Below are positions 6,850 through 12,680 of a stretch of DNA of 12,680 nt, in pieces. Every line of letters begins with the position of its first letter. The first letter of the stretch is position 1. The DNA is from Bacteroidales bacterium (GTDB lineage: Bacteria; Bacteroidota; Bacteroidia; Bacteroidales; JAFGXI01), in assembly GCA_026985625.1 (NCBI GenBank), contig JALSQC010000150.1, positions 1-12,680 of the forward strand. The letters are read 5' to 3'. The notes beneath the pieces are model-generated. The model was not told the origin of the DNA and searched no databases. It was given only the letters and a program-made list of their open reading frames with translations. Both the position numbers and the translations under genes were made by a program.

Positions 6850-9093
6850 TTATGCTACATTTTTTTTACCAAAGAATGTTTTTTTAAATAAATCAAAAAA
6901 TATTGCAATGCCACCTATTATCATCATACTATCAGGTAAAATTCTAAACCACATCCAGCCTTTAACAACCTCAATAGCCTCGCGTGTTCTGGTATAATAA
7001 TATCCTAATTCCGATGCTACTTTTGTTTGTTCCATTCCTATAATAAGCGTTGGCAAGGCAAATAATAAAACTCCAATAGTTAATAACCAGAATCCTATTT
7101 TACTAAGTTTATCGTTCCATTCCCAACCATTAGCCAACGAATTGGCACGCGATGTCATATAAAGGAAAGCTATAGATATATATCCAAATGCTCCTAATAA
7201 CGCAACATGTCCATGAGGCATAATTAAATAAGTACCATGCGAATAATACGATATTGTAGGAGTATTAATTACCATACCTAAGAAACCTGCACCAATCCAA
7301 TTAAGAATTGCAGAACCTGCAATCCACATAAAAGGTGTACTAAAAGCATTTTTTGCACCTAATTCTTTTTGTTCTCGTTGATTTTTCCAAGCCTCAACAA
7401 TCATTAATGCAAGAGGTAATGGTTCTAATGCCGAGAATATACCTCCTATTGCAATCCAATATTCATCAAGTCCTTGCCAAAAATAATGATGACCTACACC
7501 TAATGTTCCCGACATCATAATTAAGAATAACTCAAAGAACATAACTTTTTCGGCTGTTTTTTGTGATATTAAACCAAGCGAAACAGTCATAAAAGCAATT
7601 ACACCTGCAGCAAAAAGCTCAAAAGTTAATTCTACCCAAAGGTGAATCACCCACCAACGATAATAATCGTCAACAGTAAAATTTGGCATTATTTTGTGAA
7701 TAGGCATCATTCCTGCAATATAAAGTGTTGCAATACCAAATGCTGCCCATATAATTGTTCCTACCAAAGGATTATTTGTTGCCGATTTTTTGATAAGAGT
7801 AATAATTAATATAAACCAAAAAACTAATCCTACCACTAATCCAATATCCCAAACACGTCCTAAATTAACTAATTCTCGACCTTCGTTTCCAAACCAGAAC
7901 CAAATATCACGCAATTGTCCTGTTGCTCCCATATATAAACCAACTAATGCTCCAATGGCAATTACAAGTAATGCTCCCCACAAAACATCAACAAGCCAAG
8001 GGAATTTATGATCTTTATTAGCTACCCACGGGGCAATTAACAAACCACCAACAAGCCAACCTACGGCAACCCAAAGTATTGCAAGTTGCGTATGCAACGA
8101 ACGAATTACATTAAATGGTAATAAATGTTGCGAAAAAATAAAATCTTGTGTTGGGTCGGCATAAAGGTGAGCTAAATATGCTCCCAAAAACAATTGCACA
8201 ACAAATAGTAACGATACAATAGGAATATATTTTAATAATTTCTTTTGAGATTTAAATAAACTTGTTACTTTTAATGCAGGTGATAAAACATCGTCTTTAT
8301 TTTTCTTAAATAAATATTCGTAAGATAAGAAAATAACTAAAATTGTAAGAGCCCATAAAAGTAAAAACTCCCACAACGATATAATATGCGAATTATATCC
8401 TGTATCTTGGTCAACAAGAGGCTCGTGAGGCCAGTTATTGCTCCATGTTCTCTCTTCGCCGACTTTACCTTCGGTTCCCGGTCTAATTGATGATGCCACT
8501 AATTGAGACCAATCGACAAAAGCTGCTATTTTTTTGGCTTCTTCGGGTTTAATAACTCCTCCCGGAAATGCTCTTTCTTTATCACCGTTAACAAGCATAT
8601 CTGTTAAAAGTTTAACATTTCTTTTATATGCTTCTGCCGATGCATCGGTATAAGTTACTCCTTTCTCTAATAATTTTGTCTGCTTGTGAAAATCTTGTTT
8701 CACACGTTCTTTAACAGCACCTCTTTCGATATCGGTTAAATCTTTTGAACTTTTATTATACATTTCTTTTGCATAATAATTATACAAAAATTCTGCACGA
8801 TAATGAAAAAACTCAGTAGTAAAGTCAGGACCTAAATAAGCTCCCATTCCAAGCATTGTACCCCAATCCATAAGGTCAAACTCTTGAAAATAACCTTTTC
8901 CTTCGACAACATCGTTGTAAGTATAAAGCAATTCTCCCGATTCCGATTTAACATCCTGAGGAATAGGAGGCACCTCTTTTTGTAAATTGGCCGTAAAATA
9001 AATCAAAGCCGAAACCATAATAATGGCAATAAACCAGAAACTTGTATAAAGTCCCTTTTTGCTCATAAACTTGTCTAAAAATGTTTGTTTCAT
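6850..9093 (-). CDS. norB: Quinol-dependent nitric oxide reductase (qNOR)
   Basis: 747 residues, the usual length of single-subunit qNOR. It reduces two NO to N2O with quinol electrons in the cytoplasmic membrane. Residues 14-34 are the first helix. About 40-235 form the large periplasmic domain that takes the place of NorC but has no CxxCH haem motif, as expected for the quinol type. About 235-740 hold the helices of the haem-copper-oxidase-like core. Catalytic residues are all present: His334 (RSLHTQLA, low-spin haem), His484 and Glu488 (IHLWVE, FeB site), His535-His536 (GVGHHYFW, FeB), Glu557 (SALEPLP), and His627/His629 (MPHGHVA, haem b3 and low-spin haem). The start MKQTFLDKF precedes the helix directly. 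The gene lies 77 bases downstream of the Rrf2 regulator on the same strand and ends in its own terminator. A palindrome like that before the regulator sits about 40-60 bases upstream, pointing to control by it. The role is probably NO detoxification rather than full denitrification; no other denitrification gene is in view. Confidence 0.95.
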   Translation of the reverse strand: MKQTFLDKFMSKKGLYTSFWFIAIIMVSALIYFTANLQKEVPPIPQDVKSESGELLYTYNDVVEGKGYFQEFDLMDWGTMLGMGAYLGPDFTTEFFHYRAEFLYNYYAKEMYNKSSKDLTDIERGAVKERVKQDFHKQTKLLEKGVTYTDASAEAYKRNVKLLTDMLVNGDKERAFPGGVIKPEEAKKIAAFVDWSQLVASSIRPGTEGKVGEERTWSNNWPHEPLVDQDTGYNSHIISLWEFLLLWALTILVIFLSYEYLFKKNKDDVLSPALKVTSLFKSQKKLLKYIPIVSLLFVVQLFLGAYLAHLYADPTQDFIFSQHLLPFNVIRSLHTQLAILWVAVGWLVGGLLIAPWVANKDHKFPWLVDVLWGALLVIAIGALVGLYMGATGQLRDIWFWFGNEGRELVNLGRVWDIGLVVGLVFWFILIITLIKKSATNNPLVGTIIWAAFGIATLYIAGMMPIHKIMPNFTVDDYYRWWVIHLWVELTFELFAAGVIAFMTVSLGLISQKTAEKVMFFELFLIMMSGTLGVGHHYFWQGLDEYWIAIGGIFSALEPLPLALMIVEAWKNQREQKELGAKNAFSTPFMWIAGSAILNWIGAGFLGMVINTPTISYYSHGTYLIMPHGHVALLGAFGYISIAFLYMTSRANSLANGWEWNDKLSKIGFWLLTIGVLLFALPTLIIGMEQTKVASELGYYYTRTREAIEVVKGWMWFRILPDSMMIIGGIAIFFDLFKKTFFGKKNVA

Positions 9094-9130
9094 AATACTT
9101 ATTTTTTAGTTATTAAATTAATTTACTTAT

Positions 9131-9156
9131 TTAATTACTACAATTATGTAGCATTT
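9131..9156. promoter_or_regulatory. Candidate operator upstream of norB
   Basis: An imperfect palindrome on the plus strand: AATTACTAC, six bases (AATTAT), then GTAGCATTT. It matches the site before the Rrf2 gene in 20 of 26 positions, with differences mostly in the spacer. On the minus strand a TTTG at 9175-9172 lies 21 bases before the TAC half at 9150-9148, the same geometry as in the regulator promoter, but the -7 octamer here (TACATAAT) is a poor match to TAnnTTTG. It is therefore likely a regulated, weak promoter with an overlapping operator. Confidence 0.6.
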
Positions 9157-9170
9157 AATTACAAAAAAAA

Positions 9171-9584
9171 TCAAAACCTAGTAACTTTAAAATGATTTAT
9201 ATCATCAAGTGTAGTATTTTCTAAAGTTTTTATAAATTCAGCTTTATTTTTTTCCCATACATAATGCATAGCACAAGGATTATCACTCGAACATTCGTCA
9301 AAACCCAAAATACAAGCATTAAAACTATCCATTCCTTCAACCGCCTCAATAATTTTAGCTAATGATATATCGCTTAGTTTTTTTGTAAATTTAAACCCCC
9401 CTTGTCTTCCTCTTATACTCGACAAACAACCATGCTTAGCTAAATCTGTCATTAATCTTGTTAAATATTTATACGGAATATTTAATTGTTTATGAATATA
9501 CTTAGCCGAAAATAAATCCTCATTTTGACTTGCCATAAAAGTCAAAACACGAACTGCATATTCTGTTGTCTTTGTTAAAATCAT
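9171..9584 (-). CDS. Rrf2-family transcriptional regulator, NsrR-like, with three-cysteine cluster motif
   Basis: 137 residues, the normal size for Rrf2 proteins. The N-terminus MILTKTTEYAVRVLTFMAS and the winged helix-turn-helix (about 25-65: IHKQLNIPYKYLTRLMTDLAKHGCLSSIRGRQGGF) are textbook for the family. Cys91, Cys98 and Cys104 form C-x6-C-x5-C, the position of the iron-sulphur ligands in NsrR and IscR (C-x4-C-x5-C in E. coli NsrR). An NO-sensitive cluster is thus likely. The gene is directly upstream of the NO reductase, and palindromic sites precede both, one overlapping its own promoter and start codon; this suggests an autorepressor that releases both genes when NO damages the cluster. 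It could instead be an IscR-like or other Rrf2 sensor, but the neighbour argues for NO. The start ATG at 9584 is the only sensible one. It diverges from tRNA-Arg. Confidence 0.9.
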   Translation of the reverse strand: MILTKTTEYAVRVLTFMASQNEDLFSAKYIHKQLNIPYKYLTRLMTDLAKHGCLSSIRGRQGGFKFTKKLSDISLAKIIEAVEGMDSFNACILGFDECSSDNPCAMHYVWEKNKAEFIKTLENTTLDDINHFKVTRF

Positions 9585-9608
9585 AATTACTACACAAAAG
9601 TAGTATTT
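9583..9608. promoter_or_regulatory. Candidate autoregulatory operator of the Rrf2 gene
   Basis: TACTAC (9588-9593, reading one base into the flank) and GTAGTA (9600-9605) form a 6-bp inverted repeat with a 6-base spacer, embedded in matching A/T flanks. It overlaps the start codon and the -7 promoter box on the minus strand. The near-identical site before norB supports a shared binding protein, most simply the Rrf2 product. Rrf2 regulators bind imperfect A/T-rich palindromes of about this length. Confidence 0.62.
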
Positions 9609-9625
9609 ATTTTTTTATTAAACAA
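9595..9625 (-). promoter_or_regulatory. Promoter of the Rrf2 regulator gene
   Basis: On the minus strand, TTG (9625-9623) is followed after exactly 20 bases by TACTTTTG (9602-9595), a full match to the Bacteroidota -33/-7 pattern. The box ends 10 bases before the ATG, so the untranslated leader would be only a few bases. The -7 box occupies the centre of the palindrome, so a bound repressor would block it. Confidence 0.6.
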
Positions 9626-9663
9626 TTTTTTTAAAAAAATATAGTATAGAATATTTTTTTTTA

Positions 9664-9671
9664 TAAATTTG
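9664..9671 (+). promoter_or_regulatory. Candidate -7 promoter element (TAAATTTG) for tRNA-Arg
   Basis: Exact match to TAnnTTTG, 21 bases before the mature tRNA 5' end, leaving room for a short leader removed by RNase P. The upstream region is A/T runs without a clear -33 TTTG. Confidence 0.5.
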
Positions 9672-9692
9672 CAAACCAAATAAAAAAAGCTT

Positions 9693-9766
9693 GGTCTAGT
9701 AGCTCAGTTGGATAGAGCAACAGCCTTCTAAGCTGTGGGTCACAGGTTCGAATCCTGTCTAGATCA
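9693..9766 (+). tRNA. tRNA-Arg (anticodon UCU)
   Basis: 74 bases fold into a full cloverleaf. The acceptor GGTCTAG pairs with CTAGATC (one G-T pair), with discriminator A at 9766. The D-arm has GCTC/GAGC around AGTTGGATA. The anticodon stem ACAGC/GCTGT closes loop CTTCTAA with anticodon TCT at 9727-9729, which reads AGA, the favoured Arg codon in A/T-rich genomes. The T-arm ACAGG/CCTGT closes TTCGAAT. CCA is not encoded, so it must be added by the CCA enzyme. It has its own promoter-like box and terminator and stands alone. Confidence 0.97.
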
Positions 9767-9777
9767 CTTACACAAAT

Positions 9778-9804
9778 AAAAAGCCGTATTAAACGGCTTT
9801 TTTT
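9778..9804 (+). terminator. Rho-independent terminator after tRNA-Arg
   Basis: GCCGT (9783-9787) pairs with ACGGC (9793-9797) around a 5-base loop, extended by five A-T pairs, and ends in seven T. It begins 12 bases after the tRNA. The flanking A and T runs mean it could work in both directions, but no gene ends here on the minus strand. Confidence 0.88.
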
Positions 9805-9836
9805 ATTTTATAGTTTATATGTTTTAGAATATTTTA

Positions 9837-9867
9837 TTTGATATTAAAAAATTAAATTATAATTTTA
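9837..9867 (+). promoter_or_regulatory. Promoter of the fructose-bisphosphate aldolase gene
   Basis: TTTG (9837-9840), 19 bases, then TAATTTTA (9860-9867), which matches the -33/-7 pattern at all but the last base. Transcription would start near 9873, leaving a leader of about 17 bases before the ATG at 9890. No Shine-Dalgarno sequence is present; A/T-rich sequence precedes the start. Confidence 0.45.
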
Positions 9868-9889
9868 AAAAAAATTAAATTATAAAAAC

Positions 9890-10969
9890 ATGAGTTCAAA
9901 AATATTAGATTTTGTAAATCCGGGAGTAGTTACCGGAGAAAATATTCAAAAAATATTTAAAATTGCAAAAGAAAACAATTTTGCTATACCTGCAGTAAAT
10001 GCAATAGGAACAAATTCGGTAAATGCTATTTTAGAAGCAGCAAAAATAGTTAACTCGCCTGTAATTATTCAGTTCTCAAATGGCGGAGCACATTTTTTTG
10101 CTGGAAAATCATTACAAAACGACCAGCAACAAGCATCAATATCAGGAGCAATATCAGCAGCACAACACATTCATCAAATGTCAGAAATTTATGGAGTTCC
10201 TGTTATATTACATACCGACCATGCCGCAAAAAAACTTTTACCGTGGATTGACGGTATGCTCGATGCAGGAGAAGAATTTTTCGAAATATACGAAAAACCT
10301 TTATATAGTTCGCATATGATTGACTTATCAGCCGAACCTATCGAAGAAAATATAGAAATTTGCAAAAAATATCTTAAACGTATGAGCAAAATAGGAATGA
10401 CTCTTGAAATTGAATTAGGAGTAACCGGAGGCGAAGAAGATGGCGTTGATAATACAAATATAGATAACTCAAAACTATATACCCAACCCAAGGACGTTGC
10501 TTATGCCTACGAAGAATTATTAAAAATATCCGATAAATTTACAATAGCAGCATCATTTGGAAATGTTCACGGAGTTTACAAACCAGGAAACGTAAAATTA
10601 ACTCCAAAAATACTTGACAATTCACAAAAATATATACAAGAGAAATTTAACACTGTAGAAAAACCTGTAGATTTTGTTGTTCATGGAGGATCAGGTTCTT
10701 CTCACGAAGAAATTCGCGAAGCAATAAGTTACGGTGTCATAAAAATGAATATAGATACCGATACACAATGGGCTTTTTGGAATGGAGTCTTAAATAATTA
10801 CAAGCAAAAAGAACAATACTTACAATCTCAAATCGGAAATCCCGAAGGCGACGACAAACCTAATAAAAAATATTACGACCCGAGAGCTTGGCTACGCGAA
10901 GGCGAAAAATCAATTGTCGAAAGATTAAAAATAGCTTTTAACGACTTAAATTGTATTAATAGAAATTAA
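9890..10969 (+). CDS. fbaA: Class II (class IIA) fructose-bisphosphate aldolase
   Basis: 359 residues, the same length as E. coli FbaA. It catalyses the reversible cleavage of fructose 1,6-bisphosphate to dihydroxyacetone phosphate and glyceraldehyde 3-phosphate in glycolysis and gluconeogenesis, in the cytoplasm, with zinc. Active-site residues line up with FbaA, offset by one: Asp110 (proton transfer) and His111 (zinc) in LHTDHA, Glu175 in LEIELGVTGGEEDG, His227 (zinc) in GNVHGVY, His265 (zinc) in VVHGGSGS, and the phosphate-binding NIDTDTQWA at 287-295. The long insert and C-terminal YYDPRAWLREGE (334-345) are typical of class IIA rather than the shorter gatY/IIB enzymes. It stands as a single gene between the tRNA terminator and a hairpin with T-tract 28 bases after its stop. 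No defect seen. Confidence 0.96.
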   Translation: MSSKILDFVNPGVVTGENIQKIFKIAKENNFAIPAVNAIGTNSVNAILEAAKIVNSPVIIQFSNGGAHFFAGKSLQNDQQQASISGAISAAQHIHQMSEIYGVPVILHTDHAAKKLLPWIDGMLDAGEEFFEIYEKPLYSSHMIDLSAEPIEENIEICKKYLKRMSKIGMTLEIELGVTGGEEDGVDNTNIDNSKLYTQPKDVAYAYEELLKISDKFTIAASFGNVHGVYKPGNVKLTPKILDNSQKYIQEKFNTVEKPVDFVVHGGSGSSHEEIREAISYGVIKMNIDTDTQWAFWNGVLNNYKQKEQYLQSQIGNPEGDDKPNKKYYDPRAWLREGEKSIVERLKIAFNDLNCINRN

Positions 10970-10988
10970 CTATTTAAAAGTATTTTAT

Positions 10989-10996
10989 TAATTTTG
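10989..10996 (+). promoter_or_regulatory. Candidate -7 promoter element (TAATTTTG) for accD
   Basis: Exact match to TAnnTTTG in the 67-base gap between the aldolase and accD, 40 bases before the accD ATG. It directly abuts the 22-bp palindrome, so the start of transcription would fall inside the palindrome. No TTTG is seen at the -33 spacing. Confidence 0.4.
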
Positions 10997-11028
10997 CAGT
11001 GTGCAATATTGCACACTGTTTTTATTTT
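10997..11028 (+). terminator. Perfect 22-bp palindrome with T-tract: aldolase terminator, possibly also an operator at the accD promoter
   Basis: Positions 10997-11018 are self-complementary without mismatch. As RNA it gives a 9-bp stem, CAGTGTGCA with TGCACACTG, around loop ATAT, followed by five T, an A and four T. Position (28 bases after the aldolase stop) and the T-tract fit a rho-independent terminator. Perfect symmetry to the centre and contact with a -7-like box also fit an operator; see findings. Confidence 0.75.
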
Positions 11029-11036
11029 ACTACAAT

Positions 11037-11876
11037 ATGAAATGGTTTAACAGATTAAAAAAAGGCATAACAACCGAAACAAAAGAAAAAAAAGAAATTA
11101 AAGAAGGTCTTTGGTTTAAATGTCCAAGCTGCAAAAAAGTAATTCCAATTAACGATCATGTTAAAAATCTAAAAGTTTGCGATTGCGGTTATCATCAAAA
11201 AATATCATCTAAAGAATATTTTGATATAATATTTGACGGAAAATATACCGAATTATCACCAAACTTAAAATCATCAGACCCTTTAACTTTTTCTGATACA
11301 AAAAAATATACCGACCGTTTAAAAACATCGCAAGAAAAAACAAAACTTAACGATGCAATTACTGTTGCTCACGGCAAAGTAAACAAACAAGATTTAGTTA
11401 TTGCATCAATGAATTTTGAATTTATAGGAGGCTCTATGGGGTCGGTAGTAGGCGAAAAAATATCAAGAGCAATAGATTATTGTTTAGAAAACAATATACC
11501 ATTAATGATAATATCAAAATCGGGAGGAGCAAGAATGATGGAAGCAGCATACTCTCTTATGCAAATGGCAAAAACATCGGCTAAATTAACATTACTTGCC
11601 GAAGCAAAAATACCATATATATCATTCTTAACCGACCCTACAACTGGAGGAGTTACAGCATCGTATGCAATGCTAGGCGATATTAATATTGCAGAACCCG
11701 GAGCATTAATAGGATTTGCAGGACCTCGTGTTGTTAAAGAAACAATAGGAAAAGATTTACCCGAGGGTTTTCAAACATCGGAGTTTGTTTTAGAACATGG
11801 ATTTTTAGATTACATTGTAGAACGCAAAAACTTAAAAGAAACTATAGCATTACAATTAAAAATGTTTAAAAATTAA
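11037..11876 (+). CDS. accD: Acetyl-CoA carboxylase carboxyltransferase, beta subunit
   Basis: 279 residues from ATG 11037. With AccA it forms the carboxyltransferase that moves CO2 from carboxybiotin to acetyl-CoA, giving malonyl-CoA for fatty-acid synthesis. The start is chosen because MKWFNRLKKGI matches the usual Bacteroidota AccD N-terminus; the in-frame GTG at 11001 lies inside the palindrome and adds only MQYCTLFLFYYN, which does not fit. The zinc-ribbon region has Cys29, Cys32, Cys48 and Cys50: C-x2-C-x15-C-x1-C, where the usual final pair is C-x2-C, so one residue is missing before GYH. The crotonase-like core has the two oxyanion Gly-Gly pairs, SKSGGARMMEA at 161-171 and PTTGGVTASYA at 201-211, and GFAGPRV at 226-232. 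No accA or accBC is nearby. It ends in a strong terminator and appears to be a single-gene unit. Confidence 0.95.
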   Translation: MKWFNRLKKGITTETKEKKEIKEGLWFKCPSCKKVIPINDHVKNLKVCDCGYHQKISSKEYFDIIFDGKYTELSPNLKSSDPLTFSDTKKYTDRLKTSQEKTKLNDAITVAHGKVNKQDLVIASMNFEFIGGSMGSVVGEKISRAIDYCLENNIPLMIISKSGGARMMEAAYSLMQMAKTSAKLTLLAEAKIPYISFLTDPTTGGVTASYAMLGDINIAEPGALIGFAGPRVVKETIGKDLPEGFQTSEFVLEHGFLDYIVERKNLKETIALQLKMFKN

Positions 11877-11904
11877 TAGTTAGCTTTTGCTAACTATTTT
11901 TTTT
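11875..11904 (+). terminator. Rho-independent terminator of accD
   Basis: AATAGTTAGC (11875-11884) pairs perfectly with GCTAACTATT (11889-11898) around loop TTTT, then T continues to 11904. The stem begins within the accD stop codon. Confidence 0.9.
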
Positions 11905-11953
11905 ATTTATAATTTTAACATATAAAATATCATTAATAAAAAAATAACTAATC

Positions 11954-11982
11954 TTGATATAAAAAACTACAATATAAATTTA
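11954..11982 (+). promoter_or_regulatory. Candidate promoter of the AGCS symporter gene
   Basis: TTG (11954-11956), 18 bases, then TAAATTTA (11975-11982), one base off TAnnTTTG. It lies 29 bases before the ATG, in the gap after the accD terminator where a promoter is required. Confidence 0.38.
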
Positions 11983-12011
11983 CTAAATATCAAGCACAAA
12001 ATTATATACAT

Positions 12012-12680
12012 ATGAAAAAAACAATACTCTTAATTTTGGTTTTAGTATTATCAATACAAACATATTCGCAAAATGCAATAATAAGTCAAAAAACCGACAG
12101 TCTGACAAAAACCGAGATTCAAACAAAAGAGATACCTATAAGCAAAAAAATAGATAACGCTTTTAAACCTATAGTAGATGCTATTAGTTCCGTTTTATTT
12201 TGGGACCCTTTTGCCGCAATGCATCTATATAACCCAATAATTTACGATAAAAACGGAAATGTAATTCTTGACGAAAACGGAAATCCTAAAAAATCTAAAA
12301 TACCATTTGTTGTTGTTTGGTTAATAATTGGAGCAATAATTTTTACAATTAAAATGAAGTTTATTAATATAAGAGGATTTAAACACGCTATAGAATTAAT
12401 AAAAGGAAAATACGATAACCCTAACGACAAAGGCGAGGTAACTCATTTTCAAGCTCTTACAACAGCACTATCGGCAACAGTAGGTTTAGGAAATATTGCA
12501 GGTGTTGCTATTGCCATAACAATTGGAGGTCCGGGAGCAACATTTTGGATGATTGTTGCCGGACTTTTAGGAATGTCTTCAAAATTTGTAGAAGTAACCC
12601 TTGGAGTAAAATACCGAAAAATCGATAAAAAAGGAATTGTACACGGAGGACCAATGTATTATTTAAGCTCAGCTCTTGAA
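12012..12680 (+). CDS. Alanine/glycine:cation symporter (AGCS family), N-terminal part, cut by window edge
   Basis: 223 codons in frame from ATG 12012 to the right edge. AGCS proteins import alanine or glycine with Na+ or H+ across the cytoplasmic membrane. Residues 1-19 form a signal-peptide-like start (MKK, a Leu/Ile core, TYSQ), followed by a polar stretch to about 45, an amphipathic FWDPF region, and an acidic Asn/Gly loop DKNGNVILDENGNP (79-92), then the first clear core helix at 98-113. The family block is plain: TIKMKFINIRGFKHAI at 112-127, HFQALTTALSATVGLGNIAGVA at 145-166, GGPGATFWM at 172-180, and VHGGPMYYL at 210-218. GLGNIAGV is the substrate and Na+ site region of the family. The N-terminal extension before the core is longer than in classic AGCS members such as E. 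coli YaaJ. The remaining helices lie outside the window. Family certain, substrate not determined. Confidence 0.92.
   Translation, partial: MKKTILLILVLVLSIQTYSQNAIISQKTDSLTKTEIQTKEIPISKKIDNAFKPIVDAISSVLFWDPFAAMHLYNPIIYDKNGNVILDENGNPKKSKIPFVVVWLIIGAIIFTIKMKFINIRGFKHAIELIKGKYDNPNDKGEVTHFQALTTALSATVGLGNIAGVAIAITIGGPGATFWMIVAGLLGMSSKFVEVTLGVKYRKIDKKGIVHGGPMYYLSSALE

Noticed and set aside
7790..8011. Plus-strand open frame of 73 codons opposite norB
   Set aside because: Antisense to conserved norB helices; composition (many Pro, Asn, Thr) is that of a reversed membrane-protein frame.
9171..9584. Naming the Rrf2 gene nsrR outright
   Set aside because: Cysteine spacing (C-x6-C-x5-C) and half-sites differ from characterised NsrR proteins, so only NsrR-like is justified.
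10080..10491. Two overlapping open frames, one on each strand, inside the aldolase gene
   Set aside because: Both fall within the fully conserved fbaA sequence and have no promoter-like or family features.
11001..11036. Upstream in-frame GTG as the accD start
   Set aside because: The extra 12 residues do not fit AccD N-termini, and the GTG lies in the middle of the palindrome; MKWF at 11037 fits the family.
12242..12430. Minus-strand open frame of 62 codons inside the symporter gene
   Set aside because: Antisense to the AGCS core; no independent support.

Overview
The window is AT-rich DNA (roughly 30% G+C by eye) and reads as chromosomal sequence of a Bacteroidota bacterium, probably a low-GC marine or anaerobic lineage near Bacteroidales/Marinilabiliales or Flavobacteriia. 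The evidence is that genes lack Shine-Dalgarno sites, several starts are preceded by the phylum-specific -7 element TAnnTTTG, and the protein types fit: a Reg_prop beta-propeller sensor, a long UbiD, an AccD starting MKWF, and a DUF438-hemerythrin-PAS protein. The lineage is inferred; there is no rRNA or other marker.

Left part (1-5400): the N-terminal 397 codons of a secreted or membrane-anchored two-component-type propeller sensor run off the left edge on the minus strand. Behind it, also on the minus strand, is a 631-residue UbiD-family decarboxylase whose C-terminal module appears duplicated. Divergently, a plus-strand pair encodes a membrane protein that fuses a YciB/septation-protein-A-like domain to a Nudix domain, followed with a 1-nt overlap (TAGTG) by a DUF1972-type glycosyltransferase.

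Middle part (5400-9610): a nitric-oxide response block on the minus strand, in transcription order an Rrf2-family regulator with three cysteines (NsrR-like), a quinol-dependent nitric oxide reductase, a terminator, and a DUF438-hemerythrin-PAS protein. Two nearly identical imperfect palindromes (TACTAC-N6-GTAGTA type) lie upstream of the regulator and of the reductase. One covers the regulator's -7 promoter element. They are the best candidate for a small self-contained NO-sensing circuit.

Right part (9610-12680): tRNA-Arg(UCU) with promoter and terminator, a class II fructose-bisphosphate aldolase, the acetyl-CoA carboxylase beta subunit (AccD) with an unusual zinc ribbon, and the first 223 codons of an alanine/glycine:cation symporter (AGCS) with a signal-peptide-like N-terminus, running off the right edge. 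A perfect 22-bp palindrome separates the aldolase from accD, directly after a promoter-like box. These are core housekeeping genes, each apparently transcribed on its own.

No transposase, integrase, CRISPR array or phage gene is visible. No gene-free stretch exceeds 300 bases; the longest (6604-6849, 246 bases) holds a promoter-like box and a terminator and nothing else I can recognise. I see no wholly new system; the most novel items are the paired operators of the NO block and the YciB-Nudix fusion.
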